Shown here: positions 39,801-48,613 of the stretch, in pieces | Position numbering within the stretch: position 1 is the stretch's first letter | Layout: every line of letters begins with the position of its first letter | Assembly: GCF_900096975.1 (NCBI RefSeq) | Contig: NZ_FMYQ01000003.1 | Coordinates: 292,406-356,405 of the forward strand | DNA from: Paraburkholderia lycopersici | GTDB taxonomy: Bacteria; Pseudomonadota; Gammaproteobacteria; Burkholderiales; Burkholderiaceae | Length of the DNA stretch: 64,000 nt | Reading direction: 5' to 3' | Notes under the pieces: generated by a model | Seen by the model: the letters and a program-made list of their open reading frames with translations, nothing else | The model's database searches: none | What the model was told of the DNA's origin: nothing | Program-made: the position numbers and the translations under genes

Positions 39801-41015
39801 ATGAACCGTTCCCCTGCTACCCAGACGCACCATCGCATCGCGCTGCTCTTTAACGCGAACAAGGTGTACGACCGCGAGATCATTGCGGGGATCGGCCACT
39901 ATTTGCGTTCCACGCGTGTAGCGTGGGACCTCTTTCTCGAGGAAGATTTCCGCTGCCGCCTGGCGGGGATCGAGCGTTTCGACGGTGACGGCATCATTGC
40001 CGACTTCGACGACCCCGCCGTAGCCGACGCGTTACGCGGCTGTCCGTTACCGGTCGTGGCCGTGGGCTCGTCATTCGAAGATGCCGCGCAGTACCCGCCC
40101 GAACTGCCCTATATCGCAACCGACAACTGCAAGCTGGTTTCGCTCGCGTGGACACATCTGATCGGCGCGGGCTTGCCCAATCTTGCGATGTACAGCCTGC
40201 CCGTCGCGCAGGAAAACCGCTGGGCGCAGGAACGCGAGCTGGCGTTCCGGGCCATCGCGCGCGAGGAAGGTCTGGAGGCGCCGATCTACCGCGGCCTCGC
40301 CACCAGCGCGAGCGCCTGGAACCAGGCCATCGAGCAGCTGAGCGTCTGGCTGCACAGTCTGCCCAAGCCCGTGGGCGTGATCGCGGTGACCGACGCCCGG
40401 GCGCGGCATTTGCTACAGGCCTGTTTGATTCACGGCATTGCGGTGCCCGAACAGGTGGCGATCATCGGCATCGACAACGATCCGCTCACGCGCACGCTCA
40501 CGCGCATCCCGCTTTCGTCGGTCATCCAGGGCACCGAGGAAATGGGCAAGACGGCCGCGCACCTGCTGCACCAGATGCTGCGCGGCGCGCGTTTTCCGGG
40601 ACAACGCATTCTGGTTCCGCCCGTCGGCATCAACGTACTCGAATCGACCCGGCATGAGCCGCTCTCGAGCCCTCATGTCATGCGTGCGCGTCACTTCATC
40701 CGCCAGTACGCCTGCCGCGGCATCAAGACGGAACAGGTAGCCGACTACGTGGGCGTGTCGCGCTCGTCGCTCGAAGAATATTTCCGGCGCGAGCTCCAGT
40801 GCACGGTCCATCAGGAGATCCTGCGCCACAAGCTCGACGCCGCGAAGGCGATGCTCGCGAGCCGCGACGCATCGAGCGCCGAGGTGGCGATCCGCTGCGG
40901 ATTCACGTCGCTGCAGTACATGTATGCCGTATTCCGGCGCGAACTGGGATGCACGCCGCGCGAGTATCAGGACAGCATTGCGAACGCGGCCGGCGCGCGC
41001 GTGTCCACTTCATGA
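39801..41015 (+). CDS. xylR: Xylose operon regulator XylR (AraC-type DNA binding, LacI-type sensor)
   Basis: 404 residues. The N-terminal part is a periplasmic-binding-like sugar sensor (HRIALLFNANKVYDREIIAGIGHYL to VAIIGIDNDPLTRTLTRIPLSSV), not an AraC arm. The C-terminal 100 residues are an AraC/XylS helix-turn-helix pair (IKTEQVADYVGVSRSSLEEYF and SAEVAIRCGFTSLQYMYAVFRRELGCTPREY). This combination is specific for E. coli-type XylR, which binds D-xylose and activates xylAB and xylFGH. The ATG at 39801 was chosen; an in-frame GTG/ATG extension upstream looks non-coding. Confidence 0.93.
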   Translation: MNRSPATQTHHRIALLFNANKVYDREIIAGIGHYLRSTRVAWDLFLEEDFRCRLAGIERFDGDGIIADFDDPAVADALRGCPLPVVAVGSSFEDAAQYPPELPYIATDNCKLVSLAWTHLIGAGLPNLAMYSLPVAQENRWAQERELAFRAIAREEGLEAPIYRGLATSASAWNQAIEQLSVWLHSLPKPVGVIAVTDARARHLLQACLIHGIAVPEQVAIIGIDNDPLTRTLTRIPLSSVIQGTEEMGKTAAHLLHQMLRGARFPGQRILVPPVGINVLESTRHEPLSSPHVMRARHFIRQYACRGIKTEQVADYVGVSRSSLEEYFRRELQCTVHQEILRHKLDAAKAMLASRDASSAEVAIRCGFTSLQYMYAVFRRELGCTPREYQDSIANAAGARVSTS

Positions 41016-41077
41016 AACCGGCTTCGGCCGGCCGGCAATACGGGCCAATTTCACACGCTCATTTTCCACTTCGCCTC

Positions 41078-42175
41078 ATGAACAGTCTTGCCCATCTGAC
41101 TTCCGAACCGTGGGGCGCCCTGCCCGGCGGCGACGCCGTCCGGCTCTACACGCTGCGCAACGCGCAGGGCATGAAGGTGACGGTCAGCGACCTCGGCGCG
41201 ACGCTCGTCTCGTGGCTCGCGCCCGACCGCGCCGGCCGCCTCGCGGACATCGTGCTCGGCCACGACACGCCCGCCGGATATCTGGCGGCCAGCACCTACA
41301 TGGGCGGCCTGATCGGGCGCTGGGCCAACCGCATCGCCGGTGCACGCTTCACGCTCGAGGGCATCGACTACGGGCTCGATCGCAACGAGAACGGCAATCT
41401 GCTGCACGGCGGCGCGAACGGCTTTCACCGGCAGCTATGGCAGGTGGAGGAAGACCGCGGTTCACTGCTGCTGCGCCTCGACTCGCCCGAAGGCGACGGC
41501 GGCTTTCCCGGCAACGTGAGCGTGCAGGTGCGCTACACCCTCGACGACGACGGCATGCTGACCCTCGAATACGAGGCCGTGACCGACACGCCCACGCCGC
41601 TCAATCTCACGAGCCACGGCTACTTCAACCTCTGCGGCGAGCCGGGTTCCGACATACGCGGCCACGTGCTGACGATCGACGCCGACGCATTCCTCGAAGT
41701 CGATCTTCAGATGATTCCCGTGCGCATCGCCGACGTCTCCGGCAGCGCCTTCGATTTCCGCCATGGCGCACCGCTCGGCGCGCGGCTCGACTGGCCGCAT
41801 GCGCAGCTCGCGCGGGCGCGCGGCTTCGACCACTGCTACGTGCTGCGCGCGCCCGAGAGCACGGCGGGCACGCTGCACGCCGCGTCGGGCCGCTGGCCCT
41901 TGCGCACCGTGGCGCGCGTCTACGAACCGGGAAGCGGGCGCGAGCTTGCCGTCTCGACCGACCAGCGCGGCCTGCAGCTTTATACGGGGAATTATCTGGA
42001 GGGACAGCCCGGGCGCCACGGTGCGCCGTGCGCGCGCCATGCCGGGCTGTGTCTCGAGGCGGGCGGCTTCCCGAACCAGATCAACATGGAAGCGCCCGCT
42101 TGCGACGAGGTGGTGCTGCATCCCGGAAAAACGTATCGCCAGGTCACGCAGTACCGGGTGAGCGTGCTCACCTGA
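41078..42175 (+). CDS. galM: Aldose 1-epimerase (galactose mutarotase)
   Basis: 365 residues. It interconverts alpha and beta anomers of sugars such as galactose, glucose or xylose. Motifs are GGLIGRWANRIAGARF, LLHGGANGFHRQLW (substrate His), NLTSHGYFNLCG (catalytic His) and the C-terminal CLEAGGFPNQINM (catalytic Glu). It follows xylR by 62 bp on the same strand, so it probably works on xylose entering the pathway. The start is at ATG 41078; the ribosome binding site is weak. Confidence 0.92.
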   Translation: MNSLAHLTSEPWGALPGGDAVRLYTLRNAQGMKVTVSDLGATLVSWLAPDRAGRLADIVLGHDTPAGYLAASTYMGGLIGRWANRIAGARFTLEGIDYGLDRNENGNLLHGGANGFHRQLWQVEEDRGSLLLRLDSPEGDGGFPGNVSVQVRYTLDDDGMLTLEYEAVTDTPTPLNLTSHGYFNLCGEPGSDIRGHVLTIDADAFLEVDLQMIPVRIADVSGSAFDFRHGAPLGARLDWPHAQLARARGFDHCYVLRAPESTAGTLHAASGRWPLRTVARVYEPGSGRELAVSTDQRGLQLYTGNYLEGQPGRHGAPCARHAGLCLEAGGFPNQINMEAPACDEVVLHPGKTYRQVTQYRVSVLT

Positions 42176-42233
42176 AGGCGCGGAGACAGACGGCGCCCCG
42201 GGTGCGCCGCCTGCGCTCAGGCATTGCCGTGCT

Positions 42234-43094
42234 TCACGACACCTTGTCGTACTGATACACGCCGCGGCCGGTCTTGCGGCCGAGCTGCCCCGCCGCGACC
42301 ATCTCGCGCAGCAGCGGGCACGCACGATACTTCGAGTCGCCGAAGTCCTTCAGAAACACGTCCATCACCGAAAGACACACGTCGAGACCGATCAGGTCGG
42401 CCAGCGCGAGCGGACCGATCGGATGGTTCGCGCCGAGCTTCATACCCGCGTCGATTTCCTCGGCGCTCGCAATGCCTTCCGCTAGCACGAAGAATGCCTC
42501 GTTGATCATCGGCACGAGGATGCGGTTCACCACGAAGCCGGGCGAGTTCTTGACGGCGATCGGCGTCTTCTCCAGACGCAGCGCCATCTCGCGCACTGCT
42601 CCGGCGACTTGCGGGTTCGTCTGCAGGCCGCGAATCACTTCGACGAGCGGCATCATCGGCACCGGGTTGAAGAAGTGCATGCCGATGAAGCGCGACGGGT
42701 CGGCAAGCGTCGTCGCGAGCGTCGTGATCGAGATCGACGAGGTATTCGACGCGATGATCGCGTCGGACCGAGCCGCGGCTTCGATCTGCTTGAGAATGCG
42801 CGTCTTGAGTTCGGCGTTCTCGGTCGCAGCCTCGATCACGAGATCGACGCTCGCGAGGCGCTGGTAGTCGGTGGTCGTTTCGATGCGCGCGAGCACGGCG
42901 TCGCGCGCGCCGGCTTCGAGCTTGCCCTTCGTCACGAGCCGCTCGAGACTATGGGTGAGCGCCGCGACGCCCTTGGCGAGCGCCGCGTCGGTGACGTCGA
43001 TCATCACCGCCTTGAGCCCCGCCACCGCCACCGCCTGGGCAATGCCGTTGCCCATCGTGCCCGCGCCCACGATCCCTACTGATTCGATTGCCAT
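42234..43094 (-). CDS. 3-hydroxybutyryl-CoA/3-hydroxyacyl-CoA dehydrogenase
   Basis: 286-residue NAD-dependent enzyme of the Hbd/PaaH type. The Rossmann motif GAGTMGNGIAQAVAVAG is at residues 9-25. ASNTSSISITTLA and the catalytic HFFNPVPMMPLVEVI (His-Glu pair) follow, then KNSPGFVVNRIL and the C-terminal GRKTGRGVYQYD. It oxidises 3-hydroxyacyl-CoA in fatty acid, PHB or aromatic breakdown. GAGGAGC precedes the ATG. It stands alone, so the pathway is not settled by context. Confidence 0.93.
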   Translation of the reverse strand: MAIESVGIVGAGTMGNGIAQAVAVAGLKAVMIDVTDAALAKGVAALTHSLERLVTKGKLEAGARDAVLARIETTTDYQRLASVDLVIEAATENAELKTRILKQIEAAARSDAIIASNTSSISITTLATTLADPSRFIGMHFFNPVPMMPLVEVIRGLQTNPQVAGAVREMALRLEKTPIAVKNSPGFVVNRILVPMINEAFFVLAEGIASAEEIDAGMKLGANHPIGPLALADLIGLDVCLSVMDVFLKDFGDSKYRACPLLREMVAAGQLGRKTGRGVYQYDKVS

Positions 43095-43319
43095 GCTGCT
43101 CCTCACTGCTTGTCTGCGACGCCGGCGTGTCGCTATGGAAATATGCCGGTCATGCGGCGCAACGCGTGGTGCACCGCACCAAAACCATAGTGTAGCGGGT
43201 TGCGGCAAACAACCGGAGCCGACGTGCCGGAGGGCATGGCAGGATGGCGCCGGCCCGCGAGGAAAAGCGCGGCGCGGAGGGGCTTGCGGGCTCGGCGGCG
43301 CGACCGCTCGGGCGCGGCC

Positions 43320-43889
43320 CTAGAAGTTGTACTGGACGTAGACCTGGCTGAAGTTCGCACCCGGGTTCGGCCGCTTGATGTCGGCGTTCGACAGGTGCTG
43401 GAAGCGGAATCCGGCCTGATAGTTCCCGTGCTCGCCAAACTGTGCGCCAACGCCGACCATGTCCGCGAACTGGAACGACGTCGACATTGCGCGATCCGGC
43501 GTCTCCCGCAGGTGCGAGAGGAAGCGGATGCCCACGCCCGCCTCGATGAACGGCCTGATCCACCCGGAGTCCTTGATGAAGCGAAAAACCGGCGTCACGC
43601 CGAATTCCCAGGTGTGCGAATAGACGGCGTCGGCGGCATCGAGCTTCCAGTAGGCTGCGTGCGCCTCGCCGACCACCGTGAAGTGGTAGCCGCCGACATG
43701 CCACCACTGCAGGCCCGGATCCCAAACAAGGCCGAGGTCGAACTTTTTCACGTTGTGGTCGGCCACGCCCGCCCCCAACTGAACGCCGAATGTGTTGTCC
43801 GCATGCGCGCTGCACGCACCGAATGCGCAGAGCGCGGAAAGCACTCCCTGCACGGCACGAACCTGCCGGACCCTTTTTCTTTCAGTCAT
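43320..43889 (-). CDS. Lipid A 3-O-deacylase (PagL-like)
   Basis: 189 residues: a signal peptide (VQGVLSALCAFGACSAHA, cleavage before DNTFG) and then an 8-strand beta-barrel pattern of alternating hydrophobic residues. The PagL catalytic His and Ser are in the near-C-terminal FQHLSNADIKRPNPG. The protein ends in Phe (VQYNF), as for outer-membrane barrels. PagL removes the 3-position acyl chain of lipid A and dampens immune recognition in other bacteria. GGGAAA precedes the ATG at 43889. A long regulatory region with iterons lies upstream. Confidence 0.85.
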   Translation of the reverse strand: MTERKRVRQVRAVQGVLSALCAFGACSAHADNTFGVQLGAGVADHNVKKFDLGLVWDPGLQWWHVGGYHFTVVGEAHAAYWKLDAADAVYSHTWEFGVTPVFRFIKDSGWIRPFIEAGVGIRFLSHLRETPDRAMSTSFQFADMVGVGAQFGEHGNYQAGFRFQHLSNADIKRPNPGANFSQVYVQYNF

Positions 43890-44598
43890 GTATTTCCCGA
43901 TTCGAACGATTCTGCACACGTCACGCATCCGGCGCGGGCCGGCGCGCAACGCGGGTCAAACTACCGCTCCCGCCAGGATGAATAAACAGCCAAAAACACA
44001 ATGGATCGTTACCGTTTTTGTCGCCGCTCGACGCGCGGGCAATTCGTCGCAATCCGCGACAATTCGCAGCAATTCGCAATTGCATGCCTTAATGAACTCA
44101 ATACGGCGGCCTGCAATGTTCGCTAATGATCCGCACACATATGGACGGAAGTTTAGCTTCGAAAAAACGAAAGCGCTCGCTGGCGCGTCCGGTGCAGCCC
44201 CGCACGCCGCGATTCCCGACGGACAGCTTTCATTTATGGAATTGCCGAATGCGGCAATGAGTCCGGAAAAGTCATTCAGCGGAAGAATTTACGCAATATC
44301 GCGGCCGTCTTCTTAATGAATTCACTTCAATTACCGAATCTCGCTTTACCGAGCATTCGAAACTGCGCAATGCGATTGGCCGATTCGCTCGCCGTCCGGC
44401 ATTCGTCGGGGCAAAACCGGCGCGGCGTTGGAGGCCGGGTATTCCCGAAGCGGGCTGACCGCGCCTGGCCCGCTGTACCCAAATTGAGGACAGCCAGCGC
44501 GGCGAGCCCTCGCATAATCCGCGTGAATTGTGATCCGCGGCAAACAACAATGTCATAACCCTTGCCACGCTCACGCCCCGGTGCTTCGGAGGAGACCC
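43890..44598. other. Intergenic region between pagL-like gene and MFS gene, AT-richer
   Basis: 709 bp with visibly lower GC than its neighbours, carrying four 10-bp iterons (44040-44079) and a small palindrome TTGCCGAATGCGGCAA near 44241-44256. A 112-codon open frame starts at 43978 (MNKQPKTQWIVTVF) but has no ribosome binding site and no recognised domain, so I do not call it. Confidence 0.5.
44040..44079. repeat. Four 10-bp direct repeats (CAATTCG-type iterons)
   Basis: CAATTCGTCG, CAATCCGCGA, CAATTCGCAG and CAATTCGCAA follow each other without a gap at 44040, 44050, 44060 and 44070. The 10-bp pitch puts each copy on nearly the same face of the helix. They lie 150 bp upstream of the PagL-like gene. 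Confidence 0.75.
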
Positions 44599-45984
44599 AT
44601 GAGCCCAATCCCGCAAGGGCATGCCTCGCGCGTGCCGCAATCGTCCGCGCCAGCGCGGTCCAGCCATACCGCCGCCACCGAACAGGTAACGCGCAAGGTG
44701 TCGCGCCATCTGCTCGGCTTCCTGTTCCTGCTGTTCGTCGTCTCGTTCCTCGACCGCATCAACATCGGCTTCGCGGGGCTGACGATGATGAAAGACCTCG
44801 GCCTGTCGAGCACGCAGTTCGGCTTCGCGACCACCCTCTTCTACGTCGCTTATATCGCGTGCGGTATTCCGGGCAATCTCATGCTCGCGCGCGTGGGCGC
44901 GCGCCGCTGGATCAGCTTCATCATGATCGCGTGGGGCCTCGCCTCCACCGCGACGATGTTCGCCACCAACGCCACCACGCTCTACTGGCTGCGCATGCTG
45001 GTTGGCGTGACCGAGGCAGGCTTCCTGCCCGGCGTGCTGCTCTACCTCACCTGCTGGTTCCCGAGCGCGTGGCGCGCGAGGGCAAACGCGCTCTTCATGA
45101 TTGCCATGCCCGTGACGGCCGCGCTCGGCTCCGCGGTCTCGGGCTACATCCTCAAGCTTGACGGCCACGCGGGACTCGCAGGCTGGCAGTGGCTGTTCGT
45201 ACTCGAAGGGATGCCCGCGGCGCTGCTCGGTTGTGCAGCGTACTTCTATCTGGACGACACGCCGCGCGCCGCGCGCTGGCTCAGCGCCGACGAAAAGCGC
45301 ACGCTCGAAGCCGCGCTCGCCGAGCCGGCCCACGCGCTCGCCGCATCCGACACCCATGCGGCACCCCAGCCCGGCCTCTGGCAACAACTGCGCTCACCGG
45401 TGGTCCTGCGCTTCGCGGCGGCGTACTTCTGCCTCGTCAACACGCTCGCGATGGTCGCCGTGTGGGCGCCGCTCATCGTGAAGGGCTTCAGCGCCGGCGC
45501 GAGCAACGTGACCGTGGGCCTCGTCGCGACGATTCCGCAGCTCGTCACCATCGTCGCAATGATCGCGTGGGGCCGCCGCTCAGACCGTCTGCAGGAGCGC
45601 AAATGGCACCTCGCCGCGCCGATGCTGCTCTCCGGGCTCGGTTGCGTCCTAACCGCACAAGGCGGCGCGCCGCTCGTGCAGTTGCTTGGCGTGTGCCTCG
45701 CTTCGGCGGGCTCGTATACTGCGATGTCGATCTTCTGGACCACGCCCGACCAGGCGTTCACGCCACACGCGCGTGCGGTGGGTATCGCCGTCATCAATGC
45801 GATCGGCAATATCAGTTCGGCGGCCAATCCGCTCGTGGTGGGATGGCTCAAGGATGCGACGCACAGCTATGCGGCCGGACTCCTCTATTCCGCGCTGCTG
45901 CTCGTACTAGGGGCGGTGATCGTGGCAACGCTGCCGATCGGGCGCGAGAAGGAAGTGAAGGCCGTGCCGCGCGGCGCGGCGTGA
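44599..45984 (+). CDS. MFS transporter, anion:cation symporter (ACS) family
   Basis: 461 residues with twelve hydrophobic segments. The ACS pattern is clear: VSFLDRINIGFAGLTMMKDLGLSSTQFGFATTLFYVAYIACGIPGNLMLARVGARRWI, in the N-terminal half, and GVTEAGFLPGVLLYLTCWFPSAWRARANALFMIAMP. Relatives import organic acids such as tartrate, hexuronates, phthalate or galactonate. GGAGGAGA precedes the ATG. No catabolic gene is adjacent to identify the substrate. A hairpin without T run lies at 45992-46020. Confidence 0.88.
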   Translation: MSPIPQGHASRVPQSSAPARSSHTAATEQVTRKVSRHLLGFLFLLFVVSFLDRINIGFAGLTMMKDLGLSSTQFGFATTLFYVAYIACGIPGNLMLARVGARRWISFIMIAWGLASTATMFATNATTLYWLRMLVGVTEAGFLPGVLLYLTCWFPSAWRARANALFMIAMPVTAALGSAVSGYILKLDGHAGLAGWQWLFVLEGMPAALLGCAAYFYLDDTPRAARWLSADEKRTLEAALAEPAHALAASDTHAAPQPGLWQQLRSPVVLRFAAAYFCLVNTLAMVAVWAPLIVKGFSAGASNVTVGLVATIPQLVTIVAMIAWGRRSDRLQERKWHLAAPMLLSGLGCVLTAQGGAPLVQLLGVCLASAGSYTAMSIFWTTPDQAFTPHARAVGIAVINAIGNISSAANPLVVGWLKDATHSYAAGLLYSALLLVLGAVIVATLPIGREKEVKAVPRGAA

Positions 45985-46145
45985 ACGCAAGGCCTGCGCG
46001 GCAGCGGAAGCCGCGCAGGCGCTTGATCGGATGGATATCGGATGAACTCGGGCGAACCAAGGAGAGACGTTGGGCGCGCGCTGCGCCTCGTCCGCGCGGC
46101 CGGGGCCGCGCCACGCCTGCCCGCTCCGCGCGGGCGACACGCTGG

Positions 46146-47084
46146 CTAGCGTTCCGCGCCTGCCCGGCTGCGGCGCGCGGTGAGCCCAGGCAAGCGCTTC
46201 ACGAAGCCGGTTGCGAGCGCGGTGCCCACGAGAATCGCGGCGCACGCTTCGACCATGCCCATCGAGACGCGCTCGCTGAGAAAGAGCGCTCCCCACAAGA
46301 TGCCGAAGATCGGGATCACGAATGTAACCGTGATCGCGCGGGCGGGCCCAACGGCCGCGATCAGCCGGAAGAACAGCAGATACGCAACGCCCGTGCACGC
46401 CACGCCAAGGCCGAGCACGGCGCCCCACGCATGCATCGAGATGGGCGTAGCGGGCCAGGTCGCCACGGCGAACGGCACAAGCACGAGAGTCGCGCCCGTC
46501 ATCGTGCCCGCGGCCACCGTGAGCGGATCGACACCCGTGAGGTGGCGCTTCGTATAGCTCGCCGCGACGCCGTAGAGCGCTGCGGCGATCAATGCCGCGA
46601 GGGCGGCGAGCGCCGCGCTCGTCGAGGACGCGCCGTCGCCGGCGTGCGTGGCGATCTGATCCCAGACCAGCGCGAGCACGCCCGCGAAGCCGATCGCGAG
46701 TCCGACCACGCGCAGCCCGCTCAGGCGGTCCTTGAGCCAGAAATATGCGACCACGGCGCCCCAAAGCGGCGTAGTCGCGTTGATGACCGACGTGACGCCC
46801 GCTGAAAGCGTCAGCTCGGCCCACGCGAAAAGACAGAACGGCGCCGCCGAATTGAGGATGCCGACGACGAATAGCGGCCACGCGCGCTCGTGCAGCGTAC
46901 CGAGCGCCTCGCGGGCCGGGCGCCGCGAAAACAGCACGAGCAACAGGAACAGCGCACCGATGCCGACACGCAGCGCCATCAGCGGCGCGACGCCGAAATC
47001 GGCCACGCCGACGCGGATGAACAAAAACGACCCACCCCACAGGGCGGCGAGAAAGATCAGTTGCGCGAGTTCGATCGGGTTCAT
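46146..47084 (-). CDS. EamA/DMT-family transporter
   Basis: 312 residues in ten hydrophobic helices. The first EamA repeat begins LIFLAALWGGSFLFIRVGVADFG and ends near FWLKDRLSGLRVVGLAIGFAGVL. The second covers ALYGVAASYTKRHLTGVDPL to PIFGILWGALFLSERVSMGM. It is a probable inner-membrane exporter of an amino acid or metabolite. The ATG at 47084 is the first Met in a protein-like context; no clear ribosome binding site. Distinct from the other EamA gene in the window. Confidence 0.85.
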   Translation of the reverse strand: MNPIELAQLIFLAALWGGSFLFIRVGVADFGVAPLMALRVGIGALFLLLVLFSRRPAREALGTLHERAWPLFVVGILNSAAPFCLFAWAELTLSAGVTSVINATTPLWGAVVAYFWLKDRLSGLRVVGLAIGFAGVLALVWDQIATHAGDGASSTSAALAALAALIAAALYGVAASYTKRHLTGVDPLTVAAGTMTGATLVLVPFAVATWPATPISMHAWGAVLGLGVACTGVAYLLFFRLIAAVGPARAITVTFVIPIFGILWGALFLSERVSMGMVEACAAILVGTALATGFVKRLPGLTARRSRAGAER

Positions 47085-47356
47085 TTGGGATGGCGCTGGG
47101 TGAGCGCGAAGTGGCGCGAACGACGCCCGCGGTCGCGGGAATATTACGGGCACGAGGGAACACCTATCGTAAGGTGCACAACACACGCCGTATAACGAAG
47201 GATTCTCACCGATATGTGAGAAAAATTGACAGCCGGATCTTGCGGTGTCATTCCCTCGCTCGTCATGCGCTTGTTGGTGCTCGCTGGCGCTGGTTTGTCT
47301 TTGTTCGTCTTTGTCGGTGCTTCGCCAGCGCTTATACGCGCGCGCTTGCGCGCCGC
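47085..47356. other. Intergenic region downstream of tRNA-Pro
   Basis: The space between the EamA gene and the tRNA-Pro terminator. A TTGACA-like hexamer occurs near 47226 without a clear -10 partner. The stretch 47270-47340 is T/G-rich on the plus strand with short repeats of CTTTGT. I see no gene. Confidence 0.4.
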
Positions 47357-47397
47357 GCAAAAGACAAAGCCCGCGTAGTCTTTCGACCACGCGGGCT
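47357..47397 (-). terminator. Terminator of tRNA-Pro
   Basis: AGCCCGCGT pairs with ACGCGGGCT around a 12-base loop, and the minus strand continues TTTGTCTTTT. It is 7 bp from the tRNA 3' end. Confidence 0.8.
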
Positions 47398-47403
47398 CTA
47401 TTC

Positions 47404-47480
<77 letters not shown>

Positions 47481-47573
47481 AGAGCTAGAGAGTATAACAG
47501 ACAGTTTCTCTAATTAGAACCGCTTCGATCGCAATTCGTATTCACCGGACAGCCACGCGTATCGAGCAGGACT

Positions 47574-47972
47574 TCAGCGCCCGAGCATGTCGAGCACATG
47601 CAGCAGTTCCTTGCGCAGCTGATCGACATCGACGAGAGCCATTCTGCCTTCGACAACGGGTTCGCCCGATGTTTCGGACTGCGCCGGTTCGCCCATCATC
47701 GCCCCGTGCGAATCGAGACGATTGCGCGCGCCGTTGATCGTGAACCCCTGCTCGTAGAGCAGTTCGCGGATCCGCCGGATCAGCAACACCTCGTGATGCT
47801 GGTAATAGCGACGATTACCGCGCCGCTTCACCGGCTTCAACTGCGTGAACTCCTGCTCCCAATACCGCAGCACATGAGGCTTCACGCCGCACAGCTCGCT
47901 CACCTCGCCAATGGTGAAGTAGCGCTTGGCGGGAATGGGAGGCAAGACGACCTTTTCGCTTGTCGATGTCAT
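47574..47972 (-). CDS. MerR-family transcriptional regulator
   Basis: 132 residues. The MerR helix-turn-helix is complete: RYFTIGEVSELCGVKPHVLRYWEQEFTQLKPVKRRGNRRYYQHHEV at residues 18-63. A short C-terminal coiled part follows. It lacks the metal-binding cysteines of classic MerR proteins. In Burkholderiaceae a gene of this kind regularly follows ihfA, as here. The ATG at 47972 was chosen over an in-frame TTG ten codons earlier. The effector is unknown. Confidence 0.9.
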   Translation of the reverse strand: MTSTSEKVVLPPIPAKRYFTIGEVSELCGVKPHVLRYWEQEFTQLKPVKRRGNRRYYQHHEVLLIRRIRELLYEQGFTINGARNRLDSHGAMMGEPAQSETSGEPVVEGRMALVDVDQLRKELLHVLDMLGR

Positions 47973-48099
47973 CGCCGGGTTGCCGTCGTGGTGGTTGCGC
48001 AATGAGGCGTCGCCGCCTGGGTCCTTGAAGTCCGCTAATTCCGCTCATTCATTCACGCCTGCCCTGGTGCCGCCTCCGCGGGCATGCAAGCTCAACGCA

Positions 48100-48510
48100 T
48101 CAACGCGGGAAGCTCGCTTCGGCGCCACTCTCCACGAGCGCCTTCAGCTTCTGGCTCGCATGAAACGTCACGACACGGCGCGCCGCGATGGGAATCGCTT
48201 CGCCCGTCTTCGGATTGCGACCTGGACGTTGCGGCTTGTCGCGCAACTGGAAATTGCCGAAGCCCGACAGCTTCACGCTGTCGCCGCTTTCGAGCGCGTC
48301 GCGAATCACTTCGAAGAAGGCTTCGACCATGTCCTTCGCTTCGCGCTTGTTGAGACCGACGTTGTCGAACAGCAGCTCAGCGAGTTCGGCTTTCGTCAGC
48401 GTGGGCGTGTCGTTCGTGGCGCTTGCCGACGAGGCAGGAATGTCGCGAATCATGGCGCTACGCTGTGCCGCAAGAAGGGCTTCGAAATCACTCGAGTTCA
48501 TTTCGTTCAT
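48100..48510 (-). CDS. ihfA: Integration host factor subunit alpha, N-terminally extended
   Basis: 136 residues. The IHF/HU core starts at about residue 37 ([33 protein letters not shown]) and carries the DNA-bending arm with [22 protein letters not shown]. The core pairs with IhfB to bend DNA. Before it come about 36 extra residues ([20 protein letters not shown] and on), absent from the 99-residue E. coli protein. Inner starts at codons 4 and 20 are possible. It lies about 100 bp after pheT, in the conserved pheST-ihfA order. Confidence 0.92.
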   Translation of the reverse strand: MNEMNSSDFEALLAAQRSAMIRDIPASSASATNDTPTLTKAELAELLFDNVGLNKREAKDMVEAFFEVIRDALESGDSVKLSGFGNFQLRDKPQRPGRNPKTGEAIPIAARRVVTFHASQKLKALVESGAEASFPR

Positions 48511-48613
48511 CTATCTATGAAATGGCGCGCTTCCGGTTGTTTGCGATAACTTGCGGTGATTTGCAAGCTCGCAAACCCGAAAGCCGATGTCGGTACGTGA
48601 TGAGCCGAGGAGC

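Noticed and set aside
45992..46020. Rho-independent terminator after the ACS-family MFS gene
   Set aside because: The 11-bp hairpin is perfect but not followed by T on either strand, so I keep it only as a hairpin.
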